A DNA stretch of 64,000 nt from Anisodus tanguticus. Taxonomy: Eukaryota; Streptophyta; Magnoliopsida; Solanales; Solanaceae. Position 1 is the stretch's first letter, and the number at the start of each line of letters is the position of its first letter. The notes beneath the pieces are model-generated. The model saw only the letters and a program-made list of their open reading frames with translations, made no database searches and was not told the origin of the DNA. Below are positions 21,121 through 32,264 of this stretch, piece after piece. Location: NCBI GenBank assembly GCA_034509755.1, contig CM067551.1, positions 20,332,501-20,396,500 of the forward strand, written 5' to 3'. The translations under genes were made by a program, and so were the position numbers.

Positions 21121-24100
21121 CAAATATATGGTACTTCAGGACCAATCTAATTTTCTCATTTCAATTTCTTTTAGCAGGTAGTCTACTGCTTTTCGAAAAC
21201 TCTTCAAAATCTCCAATCACATTTAAGTTAGCAACTTGCACAACCTTATGAAAGATTTTGAATATCGTAAAGAGATAAGGGTAAACAGGGTCATCTTTGT
21301 ACTCCGCCCGCATCAATAAATATTTATTAAGGTGATTTCAGTACATCAACCTTAGTACACTTAATCAATTTATGGATTACAAATAAGTTTTTCAATAACT
21401 TATATATGATTCAGGCATTTTGAATACTTCAGAAAAAAATCATATAATTTTATCACTTGAGCAATATAGACTGAGACAATTTTCATTTAGTATTTAATTT
21501 ACATGACATCTTCTCATGTCATGACTGCATGTCCAGTAAATTTACCAAGATGTATCTACTTGGTAATTATTCCTACATCAATATGCTTTAAGAGACGTAG
21601 AATTTAGATCCTCATAATATTATACAATATTGTATCAAATATATTGCCGACGAGATATCATTTTGTATCGGTTTGCAATTAGACACAACTTACTGAGATC
21701 TTATCACCTCATTATTTTTTTCAGGTACTTGAACGTCGTATGAGGTTTCATGAAGTATTATGTCATAAGATCTTCAAGAGCACATTGCCTCATTATTATA
21801 ATCATTTTGATAATTTGCTCATCTTCTTTTTCAATGATTATTGCGTTTGAAACCGATTTGTCTACCATGCTTCACGCATGTTATAAACCCCGTCCTTCAG
21901 GGACATTTTAGAAGCATCTTGCAGCTGGAATATGAAATAGTTAGGTCAGCAAATGCTTCTAGCAGTTGACTTGAATTATCATTTGAACGAGGATCATACT
22001 GGTGATAATTCACAATATATTTCTTAGTTGTTTATTCTCTCTACCCTTAGGTTAGAAAAACTAACATACATTTTCACCTTCCTTGGGAAATCCATATGTG
22101 TGCATCGTGGTAGATTCATTAATCATATACCGCACAACAAAACTATTAGATGAAAACATTTGGTTCCTGACCTTGAACCAATTATGAGGGGAGAATTTAT
22201 CATAATTTATTAGTCTGAAACATACAAACATCGTTGTATGCAATATATCATATTTCAGATCAACACATGAAATTTTGTTCTCATTCGCATTGATTTAGCT
22301 ATTTATCGGAGGCATTCAACGCTAAACCAGCTTGAATATAAACCAATATTAACAAGATGAATTATCTTGATTAAATAATCTGAAAATTGTGCTCTCAACT
22401 CAATTATTTTGAGCAAGCAATTTTGCATATGTCAAACTGCGGGTTGACAATAAACGCATATGTGACCGTCTTATCGATGCATCTATTTAAGATATCACAT
22501 AATAGGTGAACGGGCCCATATTCACCTTTTATATTTTTCAGAATTTGGGGAATTCAATCCCAACATTAGCTGGTGTAATCAACTTATCATGAGAACATAC
22601 AAATTAATTCTTGAATAATATTCTAGTTCTTCAATATATTTGAATACAAACTTATCACATCAGATTTAAATCAGGATGATCAAAATTGTCACGTCAATTG
22701 ATAAAATTATTTGTACTAGTAAACTTCAAGTTACCCCGACGAGTGCTATTTATTTTAGTAAGCGTCTGATTTACTATTGCATGAGATTTTATATCAATAA
22801 ACTTCTGGTTTATCTTGACATTTGTGATTTCATCATGCGTATATTTGTGTGCTACAATTTGGAGAGCAGAGAGGGTAACCTTTCACATATATATTTCATA
22901 CCCACTATGATTTTGAAGATATTAAATTCTCCCATCGTGCATAGCTTCAGTATGATAATCATTTACTTTAGTAAACTTCGGGTTTAGTACAACTTGTGTT
23001 TCAATCAACCCAACAATCGCATTACTCCATAATAGTATTAAAGCTCTTCAGGAGTCTTTAATTTATTCTCCATAATCACATATTATTTAGATACTATTAG
23101 TGTCGTGATCTTCTAAATAAATAGTTAGCTCTTCTGGAGCCCTTAATTGATTTTGTACTATCAATTATTACTTCGACACTACTGGTATCATGAAAGAAAA
23201 TTTGATTAGTTATTTCTGATGTCAGGAAAGAAAACGGAAATCAAATGGACATTAAAAAATAATTGTAAATTCATAAATAATGAAAAGCAAACACTAAGTT
23301 CTAAACTTCAGTATTTCAATGTCTCCTTCAGGGAGATTAGCCATTAGCATCTGAATATTTTGTATCAAAGTGGTAACCACATCCTTCAGGAAGAGATACA
23401 TTAATGTTTATTTCCTTCGGGGAAATCAATAACTTTATATATTACGATATATGATGAAAGACAATAATAATTTATAAGCTCTTCAAGAGCCTCCAATATT
23501 CTACTCAAACACATATATCATAGACAGATTTAAGATCATTTTTATTATATAATCACTGAAATGCAAATTTGAAGTTATGATTAATTGCATCATGGTTCAA
23601 GACGGTGATAGTCTTGTCATACTGCTTGTTCCACTTAGATTATGCAAATAATATATCAAGCAATAAAATGAGCAAAAAGTGTAAATGAGTAATCTCACCC
23701 CCTAAATATAGAGCCCTCACTATATTTTAGAGTTCATGTACGAGTATTATAAAGAAAAATGAACAAATAAATTGTCATACTGTCATTAGGTCATTCACCA
23801 TTACTTGGATCTTAAAATATTATAACTTCACTTTGAACAAATAGTATAACATGGCAGAAATATGGTGCTTATCAGATTTGAGGTAATAATTACACAACAT
23901 AAATACCATAGGCATAACAATCTGCTAAAACATCTAAAATAATTTTGAAAAAAATAATTATGTGACTAGATCATTCTTTTAAGCATAGATTCTGTGACTA
24001 TTTCATATGCATCAAGTTGTAGCACTAGCATGATCTTTTGGCTTGGTACATATATAATTAGTTTTGAATGAAAAAGTAAGCATGCCAGATTTTGATAACC

Positions 24101-24696
24101 AACCAGACCACTGTTATAATCTACAAAGTTATTCAAGAGTAAAGTTCAAAGTCTTACCATTTCGAGAATAAAGTTCAAAATTTTACTACTTCGAGAGTAA
24201 AGTTTAAAGTTTTACTACTTTGGGAGTAATGTTTAAAATTTTACTACTTCAAGAGTAAATTTTAGAATATTTACACTCCAAAAGTAAATTTCAGAGATCT
24301 ATTACATCGGGAGTAAATTCCAGAGTTGTACTACTCAGGGAGTAGAATTCAGAGTCTTACTACTTATGGAGTAAAATTTAGAACCTTACTACTTTGGGAG
24401 TAGAGTTCTACTACTTCGAGAGTAGAATTCAAAGACTGCTACTTTGGGCGCAGATTTATAAGTTTGCTACTTCGGGAGCAAATTTTTGAGTTTACTACTT
24501 CAGGAGTAAAGCATAGAATATTCAGAATATTTCTTCTGGATTATTCTACCTTTTCTGGAGATGAGTCGTGATGTTTTCACGATTAAATGCACGTTCATAT
24601 TTATAGTATAGGCTTTAATATATATTGTCACATTCACTTCAGGGAATGAATCTCTATTAGTATTTCTTTAACAAAAGTTCTCATTCTTCAGGAATG
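20723..24696 (-). other. Dispersed small hairpins with a TTCAG-type loop
   Basis: At least eleven short inverted repeats share a TTCAG-like centre but have different stems: CACGC/GCGTG (20723), CATGC/GCATG (21866), GTCC/GGAC (21892), CTC/GAG (23044), GCTC/GAGC (23128), TCTCC/GGAGA (23321), TCC/GGA (23382), TTTCC/GGAAA (23411), GCTC/GAGC (23478), CATTC/GAATG (24632 and 24682). On the element's sense strand the loops read CTGAA. Function unknown. Confidence 0.6.
24131..24525 (-). repeat. About fourteen tandem 29-bp repeats with an internal dyad
   Basis: Units of 26-30 bp follow the pattern TTACTACTTCGGGAGTAA plus a variable AT-rich spacer. TTACT and AGTAA in most units form a small stem around CTTCGGG, like the dispersed hairpins. 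The units have diverged by substitutions. Not coding in any frame. Confidence 0.75.
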
Positions 24697-25048
24697 GAAT
24701 ACAATCATTTGAACGTGCCTTAAGCATATCAAATCGTGATAGCTTAGAACCTCTTTTAAGAATTGCTACTATGATGTCGAGAATTTTTCTCCAACACATT
24801 CAATTATAGCCACAACAATGGAGAGGCAATAGTGTCACTTCTAGTGACCATATATTTCTTATGAACATTTTGCCATTAAGGGATATGAAATTAACATCAT
24901 AATCCCTCTTAACATTATTGTTCTTCCGGAACAAATTTGAGGCCTACATGATCCGAAAACCAATTAGGTTTCCATGAATCAAACGAATCCATTGTACTAT
25001 TAGTAGTAAACTCGTGATAGCCATTACATACTCCTTGGGAGACCATCC

Positions 25049-25052
<4 letters not shown>

Positions 25053-25084
<32 letters not shown>
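25053..25084. repeat. (AT)n microsatellite
   Basis: About 16 uninterrupted AT units inside Copia 2. Confidence 0.9.
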
Positions 25085-25089
<5 letters not shown>

Positions 25090-25169
25090 ATGTAATCGAA
25101 CTTTGAAGAATTTAAAAGATATAAATGAGGTAAAAGCCTTACCTGGTAAACACAGAACAACATAAATGA

Positions 25170-25391
25170 CACCAGCAAGGGTAGCCAAATTGGTGTAGCA
25201 GTAGAGCGTGGGACCGCAAGATCACGAGTTCGATTCCCTGCATAAACCTTCTTGGTTGAGCCTGTCACACATGGCTTGCCAAGTGTGATTAATCGGCTGA
25301 CGTGGTTTGCAGGCTATTGCGTCAGTCCGGGATTTACCCTGTGCGCATTCGAGAAAGTAGCGACTGCGGATTTCTTCGTCAACAAATAAAC
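25170..25391 (+). mobile_element. tRNA-derived SINE inside Copia 2
   Basis: A 14-bp target duplication (AACAACATAAATGA, 25156-25169 and 25392-25405) flanks 222 bases. It contains a box A-like TAGCAGTAGAGCG (25197) and a good box B, GTTCGATTC (25228-25236), the pol III promoter of tRNA-related SINEs. The 3' part is unrelated to tRNA and ends in an A-rich tail. The family is not identified; it lies opposite in orientation to its host element. Confidence 0.85.
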
Positions 25392-25734
25392 AACAACATA
25401 AATGATGTTCGACTTTTAGACATGAGAAAATGAGACCGAAGTGCTATGTATTTCATAATCATATTTAGAAAGCATGTTCCTTATTATCATGATGGTGTGC
25501 TTCCCGATGTCAATAAAATATTCCCAAAGATAACATGAACTAATGAATTGAAAGATCACATCTTATATGTATTAATAATTCTAGTTTGCAGGAAAGTAAA
25601 CGAATATTTGCTTGAACAGTGAGTAAAATTACAAATTCAAACCTTCTCCCAGTAAAGGGTTTCGGGTCTTTAAATCTTCCTATTCCTGAAATAGAAAAAT
25701 TAGATTAAGAGTAACTGCTCAAAATGGTAGAGTC

Positions 25735-25748
25735 TCGTGCCGATAACG
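25735..25748 (-). promoter_or_regulatory. Unusual primer-binding site of Copia 2
   Basis: The minus strand after the 5' LTR reads CGTTATCGGCACGA, not the Met-tRNA TGG... type. From memory, its complement resembles the anticodon arm of plant tRNA-Ile (about 12 of 14 positions), which would mean priming by an internal tRNA fragment. That match needs checking against real tRNA sequences. Confidence 0.5.
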
Positions 25749-25936
25749 TGTTATAAATAATAAAATTAGAACAAAACTAGAACAATGATATTGTGGAGAA
25801 AGGGGGAAAATTATTTATTTCTCTTCACGGATGAAATACAATGAGGGGAACATCTCTATTTATAGGAGAAAATTGACTTGATCTCAAAATTATTAACCAT
25901 AATATCTCTCCTAAAAATAGACATCCATCCATAACA
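25749..25936 (-). repeat. 5' LTR of Copia 2 (188 bp)
   Basis: Pairs with 19837-20027 and ends at the second CGTAT target copy. 'CTCTATTTATAGG' provides a TATA-like TATAAATAGAG on the sense strand, in both LTRs. Confidence 0.95.
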
Positions 25937-25941
25937 CGTAT

Positions 25942-26364
25942 CAATTTGTTTTTTAACTTTTAAGCGCAAATAGCGGAGATCTTTTTCACTCAGTGAAGTG
26001 TCAAAAATGTTAAATGTACTCTCTATTTAAGTTTAGACTTGAAGGGACAAACTACTTGTAATATGATGCATCGATAAATTAATTATAAATGGACGTGTGC
26101 GCTAAAAAATAAAAAAAGGCGTCATTGGTTAGAATTTACTAATATCTACTTTAAACCAAAAAGGACAAGGCATACTATATTGTCAAAGATTAATTAATCC
26201 AGTTGTAACTGATCTTAGAAGATCTTAGAAGTGTCAAATTTTGAGGTTTATGTAAATTCTGCACGTGCTTCACAGGAATCTGCCGCCTTGTTCCTTTATT
26301 GAGGGAAGATTTGTTTCCACAAAACCTAGGTTGTTTCCCGTGATGATGAAAAGGATGGAAATTA
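25942..26364. other. No gene recognised
   Basis: AT-rich spacer with a duplicated ATCTTAGAAG word at 26212-26231; no coding sequence or known repeat seen. Confidence 0.4.
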
Positions 26365-27595
26365 GGTTGGATATGGTAAAACAGTACGAGAAGTAAATAA
26401 GTATTACAAGTGTTTGAAAGGATAAATAAGTAGGCCAATGTTCAGAACTGCCACAAGCTTGTTGAGTCTTGAATCTTGATAACCTGAAATCAAGAAACAC
26501 TAAATCTGGATTGTTATAATTGTGTGATGAGTCGAGTGATGACACTCTGTCTTTAAGACAAGATTGCCCCGTATATATGCTTTTACGTTAACGGGCAATA
26601 GTTTTCCAAGATAAAACAACACTTTAATCAACACTACAAAGCAAATAGGTTGATTCTGACGAAGAAAACAAATACGAATCGACTTGTTGAAGAAGTGGAA
26701 AAGGAAGGAAGAGTTTTATGTTTTCGTCCCAACGTTACTGCTCACATTTTGGACTGTATTTTATTCTTTTTTTTGTCTCTGTGTATATATTTCTGTCTCA
26801 TTTTTCTGTGTCATATTCTGTATTTTCTGTGTTTTTGTATGTAACACACTTGAGCCAAAAGACATCAATATATAGTATAAGGGAGGCAGCCCAACTGCCC
26901 AAGACGCTAATGGACATTAGTGAGGGCTGTTAATGGCAGGTTTATGGCCATTAGTGAGTGTTGTTAATGGCAGGTTTATGACCAATTAAGGAGGGCTATT
27001 TATGGAGGAGTTAACAACCATGTAATGGCTGGCTGGTTAATGCTCCAAAAATCAGCCCAAACGGAAGGCAGAAACTTTCTGCCTTCCGTTGTTGCCAAAT
27101 TCATCTTTCCAGAAACTCCAGGGACCAAACTATAAATATTAAACAATTTGGGATCCAAAGAGATAATATCAGAAGAAGCCCACGACCCACGACCCGAGCC
27201 CGTACGGGACGGGCGGGCGGCGGCGGCGTGCGTGTGGGCTTAGCCTTGAACCCAAGCACATCTAGGTCCTCCCTCCTTTAAACACATGTGATACCCCTTG
27301 GGGTCCCAAACCCTTAGCCAATTTAGAGACTTATAAAGAGGGCAATTCTTCCTTTTCCCACCGATGTGGTAGATTTGTCCCACACCATATTTCCATGCCT
27401 CAAACACCTTACTTCGTGGACCAATATCTCTTTCATTTCTCAACGAAATTTGACGATTTTTGGCCCTACGGTCATCTACTCACTTAGTAGATTATGCACA
27501 TGTAAAGAGACAAAGCCTCCAACATGCGGAACCCTAGTGTTTAATTCATTAAATATGGGTGGATGCACCTCCCCATCAAAGGCAAATTTCCAACA
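26365..27595 (-). repeat. LTR remnant of the Copia 3/4 superfamily
   Basis: Blocks shared with the LTRs of Copia 3 and 4 appear in the same order: 'GAGTCGAGTGATGACACTC', 'TGTCTTTAAGACAAGATTG', 'CCCCGTATATATGCTTTTAC', 'CTACTCACTTAGTAGATTA', and a terminal 'AAATTTCCAACA' at 27595. The right flank ATCCCTTAGAAAG resembles the polypurine region of these elements, so a little internal sequence may remain. There is no body or partner LTR. The C+G-rich stretch 27205-27235 is mostly GGCGGGCGGCGG. Confidence 0.7.
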
Positions 27596-27731
27596 ATCCC
27601 TTAGAAAGAACTCCTTGAATTAGTTTATTTGGTTGTGGGAAAAAGAAAAGAACAAAACAGCAGCAATTTACCTAATTATTATGCCCAAACTTGTTTTTGG
27701 AACAAGAGTGATATTTCAATAACTATACGGG

Positions 27732-27917
27732 CAGGGGCGGAGCCAGTAAGGTCCAAAGGGTTCATCCGAACCCGTTCGAAAATAAGTTATACTGTATATA
27801 CAAGGTTAAAATTATTTTTTATGTTTATATAATAGATTGAACTCCCTTGATTTCTTCATGTGTTTACTTCTTTATATTTTTGACAATCCCTTAGTAAAAG
27901 TTCTGGCTCCACCACTG
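27732..27917. mobile_element. MITE with CAGGGGCGGAGCCAG termini (186 bp)
   Basis: CAGGGGCGGAGCCAG on the left and CTGGCTCCACCACTG on the right form a 15-bp imperfect inverted repeat. The interior GGTTCATCCGAACCC palindrome and the TTATACTGTATATACAAGG word are familiar from a very common Solanaceae MITE. Target duplication not resolved. Confidence 0.75.
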
Positions 27918-29471
27918 TTAATATGGGTATCAAGTTTCTGAGTCATACTACGAAAATTTGAGAGGGTGGTGATCAACATGAGGATAAGGAGGGATGTATC
28001 TATCTCCGAAAACCGATTTGAATTCATAGCGGACAGATCAACTACCGAATCTATCCATTTGATATGAGCCGATGAACTACAAAAGTCATCTATCTGATAC
28101 GAAGATTGTTGGAGTAGTATAGAGTAAAAAGTACTTTGAATGATTAGACAAGCTGTAATAGAGCCATACAATTTCTTATTTTATTGTGCCTTTAAGGAGT
28201 GGTCCAAGAACCAATTAAACCAGAGAAAAGATACCAAAGTCAAGTTCGCAACTATTCATAATCATGCGTGACTTTAGTACCTAGCCAGTGAGTCTCCTTT
28301 CTTTAAGATACCCCTTACATATCTATGGTGGGGGAGAGGACAACCCTACTTGTGATTTGGTAATGGATTTTGGCAACAATTTGGGAAATTGGCTAGACAC
28401 ACTACATTTACTTTTCTCTCATGGCTAGATCAATTCTAACCAATCAAATTTTGTGGCACTGGTTGAGACCTAGATCATGAGCTTTCCTTTATTTTTAATT
28501 CGTTCCTTAAAGAAGTCGGGAAGTACCACAAAAAAGGTATGATGAGATACCTTTAACTATAGAAATCTCATGTTTGAGTCAGAAATGGAGAAAACCCTTG
28601 GAAGGCTAGGATTTTTCCACTTAAATGGGTTTTACCGCAAGTTTGAATTAGTAAATGGCCCGGTAAATAGCAAATGGTTAAACCAAAAGTTTCATGTCAA
28701 AACGTTACGCATAATAACTCAAGACCTCCAAACATCTGACAGCTTTTATTTGATGCACACCTGAGCTATTTTTTATCCTAATTGCCTCCTATATTTACCT
28801 ATTCGCTTGGTGCACCGGGCTGCTCGGCTCGACCCATCCACCCAATCTCACTTGAGGGAGGTGAGAGTCACGTGCTACCACGGGGATTTTGATCCATGTG
28901 TCATTTTCTTAAATTAGAATATGTTTTATTATTACCTTTTAAGATTTATTATATTTTTGGATCATATTTTGGGCTAAATTTGTGGAAAAAAGAAGAAGCT
29001 GAAACTTCAATTTTAGGCTATAATTTTTATTTGACTAAAAATAATGGAGTTTCAATCATTTTTTTATACATGACAATACAAATAACGTTATAACAAACTC
29101 AAATCCATGCAACCTTCTGAAACCAGCTACTTAGTTGGATTTTTTCTACTCCTCCTACTAATAATTATGTGAAAAGTCAATTGAAAAAGGAGTTGGAGTA
29201 ATAAGCTGTGAACTTTGAATAAACTATGTTTTATTAATTTTTAGGATTAGAGGTTTTCGACTAGCGTTATTTCGGTGCGGGACGCATGGCCATTGATGAT
29301 ATTGCTCATTGAGTAACATATTTGTTTGATTAAACTTTTACCCTTTCACATCTTCACAAATTATTGTAGCAATTCAAACGTATGATATAGTACTAATCAT
29401 AATATCATCAACTACCGCACCCACACCAAAACAAAACAACTAATTGTAGGTGTATTCGAAACATTAAACAT
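27918..29471. other. No gene recognised
   Basis: About 1.5 kb of unique-looking, moderately AT-rich DNA. Small open stretches (for example 28570-28764 plus and 27872-28171 minus) have no motifs, introns or codon pattern supporting a gene. Confidence 0.4.
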
Positions 29472-29882
29472 GAGTCCGGACCGGACAAGCGGGCGGCGGC
29501 GACGTGCGTGTGGGGCTTAGCCTCGAACCCAAGCTCACCTAGGTCCTCTTCCTTCTAAACACATGGGTTACCCCTTGGGGTCCCAAATCCTTACTCAAAC
29601 TTAGAGTTTATATATTGCATAAACTCTCCATCTTCTATCAATGAGGGAGATTTGTCATTTTTGGCAAAAAACACTCCATCTTTCCATGTTTCAAACACCT
29701 TACTTTGTGTACCAATATCTCTTTCATTTCTTAATTAAATTTGATGATACTTGGCACTAACATCATCTACTCACTTAGTAGATTAGGCATGTGCGAAGAA
29801 ACGATGTTTCCGACATGCGGGCCCCACATGTTTAAGTCATTAAAGATGGGATAAACTCAATCCACATTAGTAAATTTCAACA
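29472..29882 (-). repeat. 3' LTR of Copia 3, truncated
   Basis: Matches 34660-35060 in order (for example 'AACCCAAGCTCACCTAGGTC', 'AGAGTTTATATATTGCAT', 'CTACTCACTTAGTAGATTA') and ends in TTTCAACA. The polypurine tract CAAGAGGGAAT (minus) lies at 29883-29893. The U5-side half is missing at the left. Confidence 0.85.
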
Positions 29883-31060
29883 ATTCCCTCTTGAAAGAGA
29901 ATTGGTGCACATAGGGTTCCAAAGTTCAGCAATCTTTCAGCGGAAAGATATTACATCAAGAAAGGTAGTTTTCGGCTTTGAACCTTCCTTAGTCGATTAC
30001 CATCAGATTTACTTACTGCGCGGTGAACGTGATGTCTTGAACCGTCAGTGTTTAGTGTAAATCAAGACAATGATATCAACATAATAACTCTCCTTATTCA
30101 TTTCTTCTTATTGTTTTGTCCGTTATGGCCATGGACAACGCTTGGATTCTTAAGTGTGTACATTTGAAGTGACATGTCTTCGTACTTAAATAGGTGATCT
30201 CCTATAAGGTATATTGCTCTGCCCCTCGCAAGTGTTAGGAATCATTAAAAGTTTCAGAAACTTATCCTTTACCCATTATGCAGGTAGCACTTAATGTCTA
30301 TCGCGAGAACAACTTTGGAGTTATACTTCTTTAAAGAATGATAATCTGAAGTGCTATTACTTCAAGTGAAGCGCTAAAATGAACCTCTATAGTTTAGTTT
30401 TTCCATTGAACCAAATTCCTAGGATCTCCAGACAGTAAGGTTGGGTTACCACCATAAATATTCTTATTGTTTGGGTTTTAAGCCCATTCCCCTAAACATG
30501 CAGAATATTTGATCTTTGGGTAGGCCTTTAGTTAATGGATCCGCTAAGTTATCCTTTGATTTGACGTAATAAATGGAAATGACACCCGTAGTGATCAACT
30601 GCCTAACAGTCTTATGCCTCCGACGAATATGTCTAGACTTGCCATTGTACATATTACTACATGCCCTTCCTAAAGCCGATTGGCTGTCACAGTGAATCAT
30701 CACCGAAGGTACGGGTTTATCCAACAAGGGATATCCTCTAAGAAGTTGTTACGCCACTCTGTTTTTTCTCCTGCTTTGTCCAAAGCTATAAACTCTGATT
30801 CCATCGTGGATTGGGTGATGCATGTTTTCTTAGAGGATTTCTAAGACACAACCCCACCACCAATTGTAAAAACATACCCAGTAGTGGATTTGGTGTTCTT
30901 TATATCCGATATCCAGTTTGCATCACTGTATCCTTCCAGTACAGTTGGATATCTTGAATAGTGTAATCTATAAGTCATCGAATATTTCAGATATCGTAGT
31001 ATCCGATTTAGCGCTTTCCAATGATCATTTCCATGATTACGAGTAAACCTAGCCAACTTA
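29883..31060 (-). pseudogene. Copia 3 3' region and RNase H (broken)
   Basis: About 580 bases next to the LTR (29883-30463) look non-coding. Then an 87-residue open stretch (30464-30727) gives 'MIHCDSQSALG', 'SRHIRRRHKTVRQLI' and 'DNLADPLTKGLPKDQI', and 30841-31056 gives 'GYSDANWISDIKNTKSTTGY'. These are the characteristic blocks of Copia RNase H, which removes the RNA template. Stops and a frameshift lie between 30727 and 30841. Confidence 0.85.
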
Positions 31061-31940
31061 TTGACTGGATAAGTGATCGGGTCGGGTTCAGTTTGTAATG
31101 TACATTAAGCTACCAATGACCTGCGCATATCGCTCTTGGGATACGGGTGCACCACGATTCTTATCAATTCTATGATTTATATCCATATGTGACTTCATAT
31201 AGGGATTGTCAAATACATCAAATTTCCTCAAAACATCTTCAATGTAATGATATTGAGATAAGACCAGCCCGTCAGTTGTCTTAGAAATCTTAATTCCTAA
31301 AATTATATTTGCAATACCTATTTCTTTCATGTCAAAGCAATGTTTCAACATATTCTTGGTTTTCAAGATCAAGTTTAGACTACTTTCGGTGATGAGCATG
31401 TCATCTACCTAAAGACATATCATGACAAATAAGTCAGGGTTCCCTTTGACATAGATACATTTATCACATTCATTTATGGAGAAACCTTTTGATAATAAAG
31501 TATTATCAAACTTCTCATGCCATTATTTTGGGGCTTGTTTGAGTCCGTACAAAGACTTAACAAGTCGACATACTTTATTTTTTTATCCTGCAATTACATA
31601 CCCCTCGATTTGTTCCATGTATATTTCCTCTTCCAATTCTCCGTTTACGAAGAATGTCTTAACGTCCATTTGATGTATCTCAAGGTCACACAGAGCTGTT
31701 ATGGCTATGAATACCCTTATGGACATTAATCTAGACACATGGGATTATGTGTCGAAGTAATCGAGACCTTTCTTTTTTCTGTAGCCTTTGACTACTAATC
31801 TGACCTTATACTTGTCAATAGTTCCATCTGCTTTGTACTTTCTTTTGAGTATCCACTTACAACCAAAAGGTTTGCTTCCCGGAGGAAGATCAACATTTTC
31901 CCAAGTATGGTTTTGCATGATGGAATCTATTTCGCTTTCC
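31061..31940 (-). pseudogene. Copia 3 reverse transcriptase (broken)
   Basis: Blocks 'LGIKISKTTDGLVLSQYHYI' (near 31240-31300) and, at the N-terminal end, 'KPFGCKWILKRKYKADGTID' (near 31825-31890) with 'YKVRLVVKGY' are the RT signature of Copia. At the catalytic site the tyrosine before VDD is a TAG stop (about 31410-31412), and the ~300 bases between the pieces are frameshifted. Confidence 0.85.
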
Positions 31941-32264
31941 ATAGCTTATTTCCAAAGTGGTGCTTCTGGAGTTGACAATGCTTCTTTAATTGTCCTCGGT
32001 TCATTTTCAACCATATAGGTTAGAAGTCTAGACCAAAGGTTTTGTCCTTTTGGCCCTTTTGCTCCATCTTGGTTCAACCTCTGGAACCCCTAAGTTCTGT
32101 AGGTCTGGAACATTATGTTCCGGATAGTCAGTAACTTCTAAGTCTTGTAGATCTGGAACGTCTAGTTTTGGATAATCAGAAACTCCCGGATCTTGTTGAT
32201 TTTGAGCACTTTGTTCATAACTTCGTTTACGCGAAATTATTTCTTTTTCCTTTCTAGGAAAGAT
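31941..32264 (-). pseudogene. Copia 3 integrase-RT hinge
   Basis: A poorly conserved linker with 'EAPLWK', 'SRKRSYEQ'-like sequence and repeated 'VPDLQDLE'-type acidic segments (32100-32200). It joins the RT N-terminus to the end of integrase. Several shifts. Confidence 0.55.

Larger units (their letters stand above)
19837..25936 (-). mobile_element. Copia LTR retrotransposon 2, internally deleted, non-coding filler
   Basis: LTRs of about 190 bp (TGTTATAAA...CATAACA) flank 5.7 kb, with a perfect 5-bp target duplication CGTAT (19832-19836, 25937-25941). The orientation is minus: the PPT lies beside the left LTR and the PBS-like word beside the right one. Only RNase H, the integrase-RT hinge and a little integrase C-terminus are recognisable; RT is absent and 21.2-25.7 kb has no coding sense. 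It probably moved with proteins supplied in trans. Confidence 0.9.

Noticed and set aside
24131..24525. CRISPR-like array of regularly spaced repeats
   Set aside because: Units are contiguous, diverged and AT-rich, with no unique spacers, in a plant LTR element. It is an ordinary tandem repeat.
24915..25268. 117-residue minus-strand open frame with 'GNRTRDLAVPRS'
   Set aside because: It lies across the SINE and an (AT)n tract. This peptide is a familiar spurious translation of SINE box B sequence.
26510..26545. Self-priming pair in the LTR remnant at 26365
   Set aside because: The LTR word is present, but no adjacent internal region with a PBS remains, so the pairing cannot be assessed here.
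28570..28764. Small host gene
   Set aside because: 64 residues with no motif, no flanking splice signals and no codon pattern distinguishing it from chance.
29472..29882. Solo LTR
   Set aside because: It is followed directly by the polypurine tract and pol of Copia 3, so it is that element's truncated 3' LTR.
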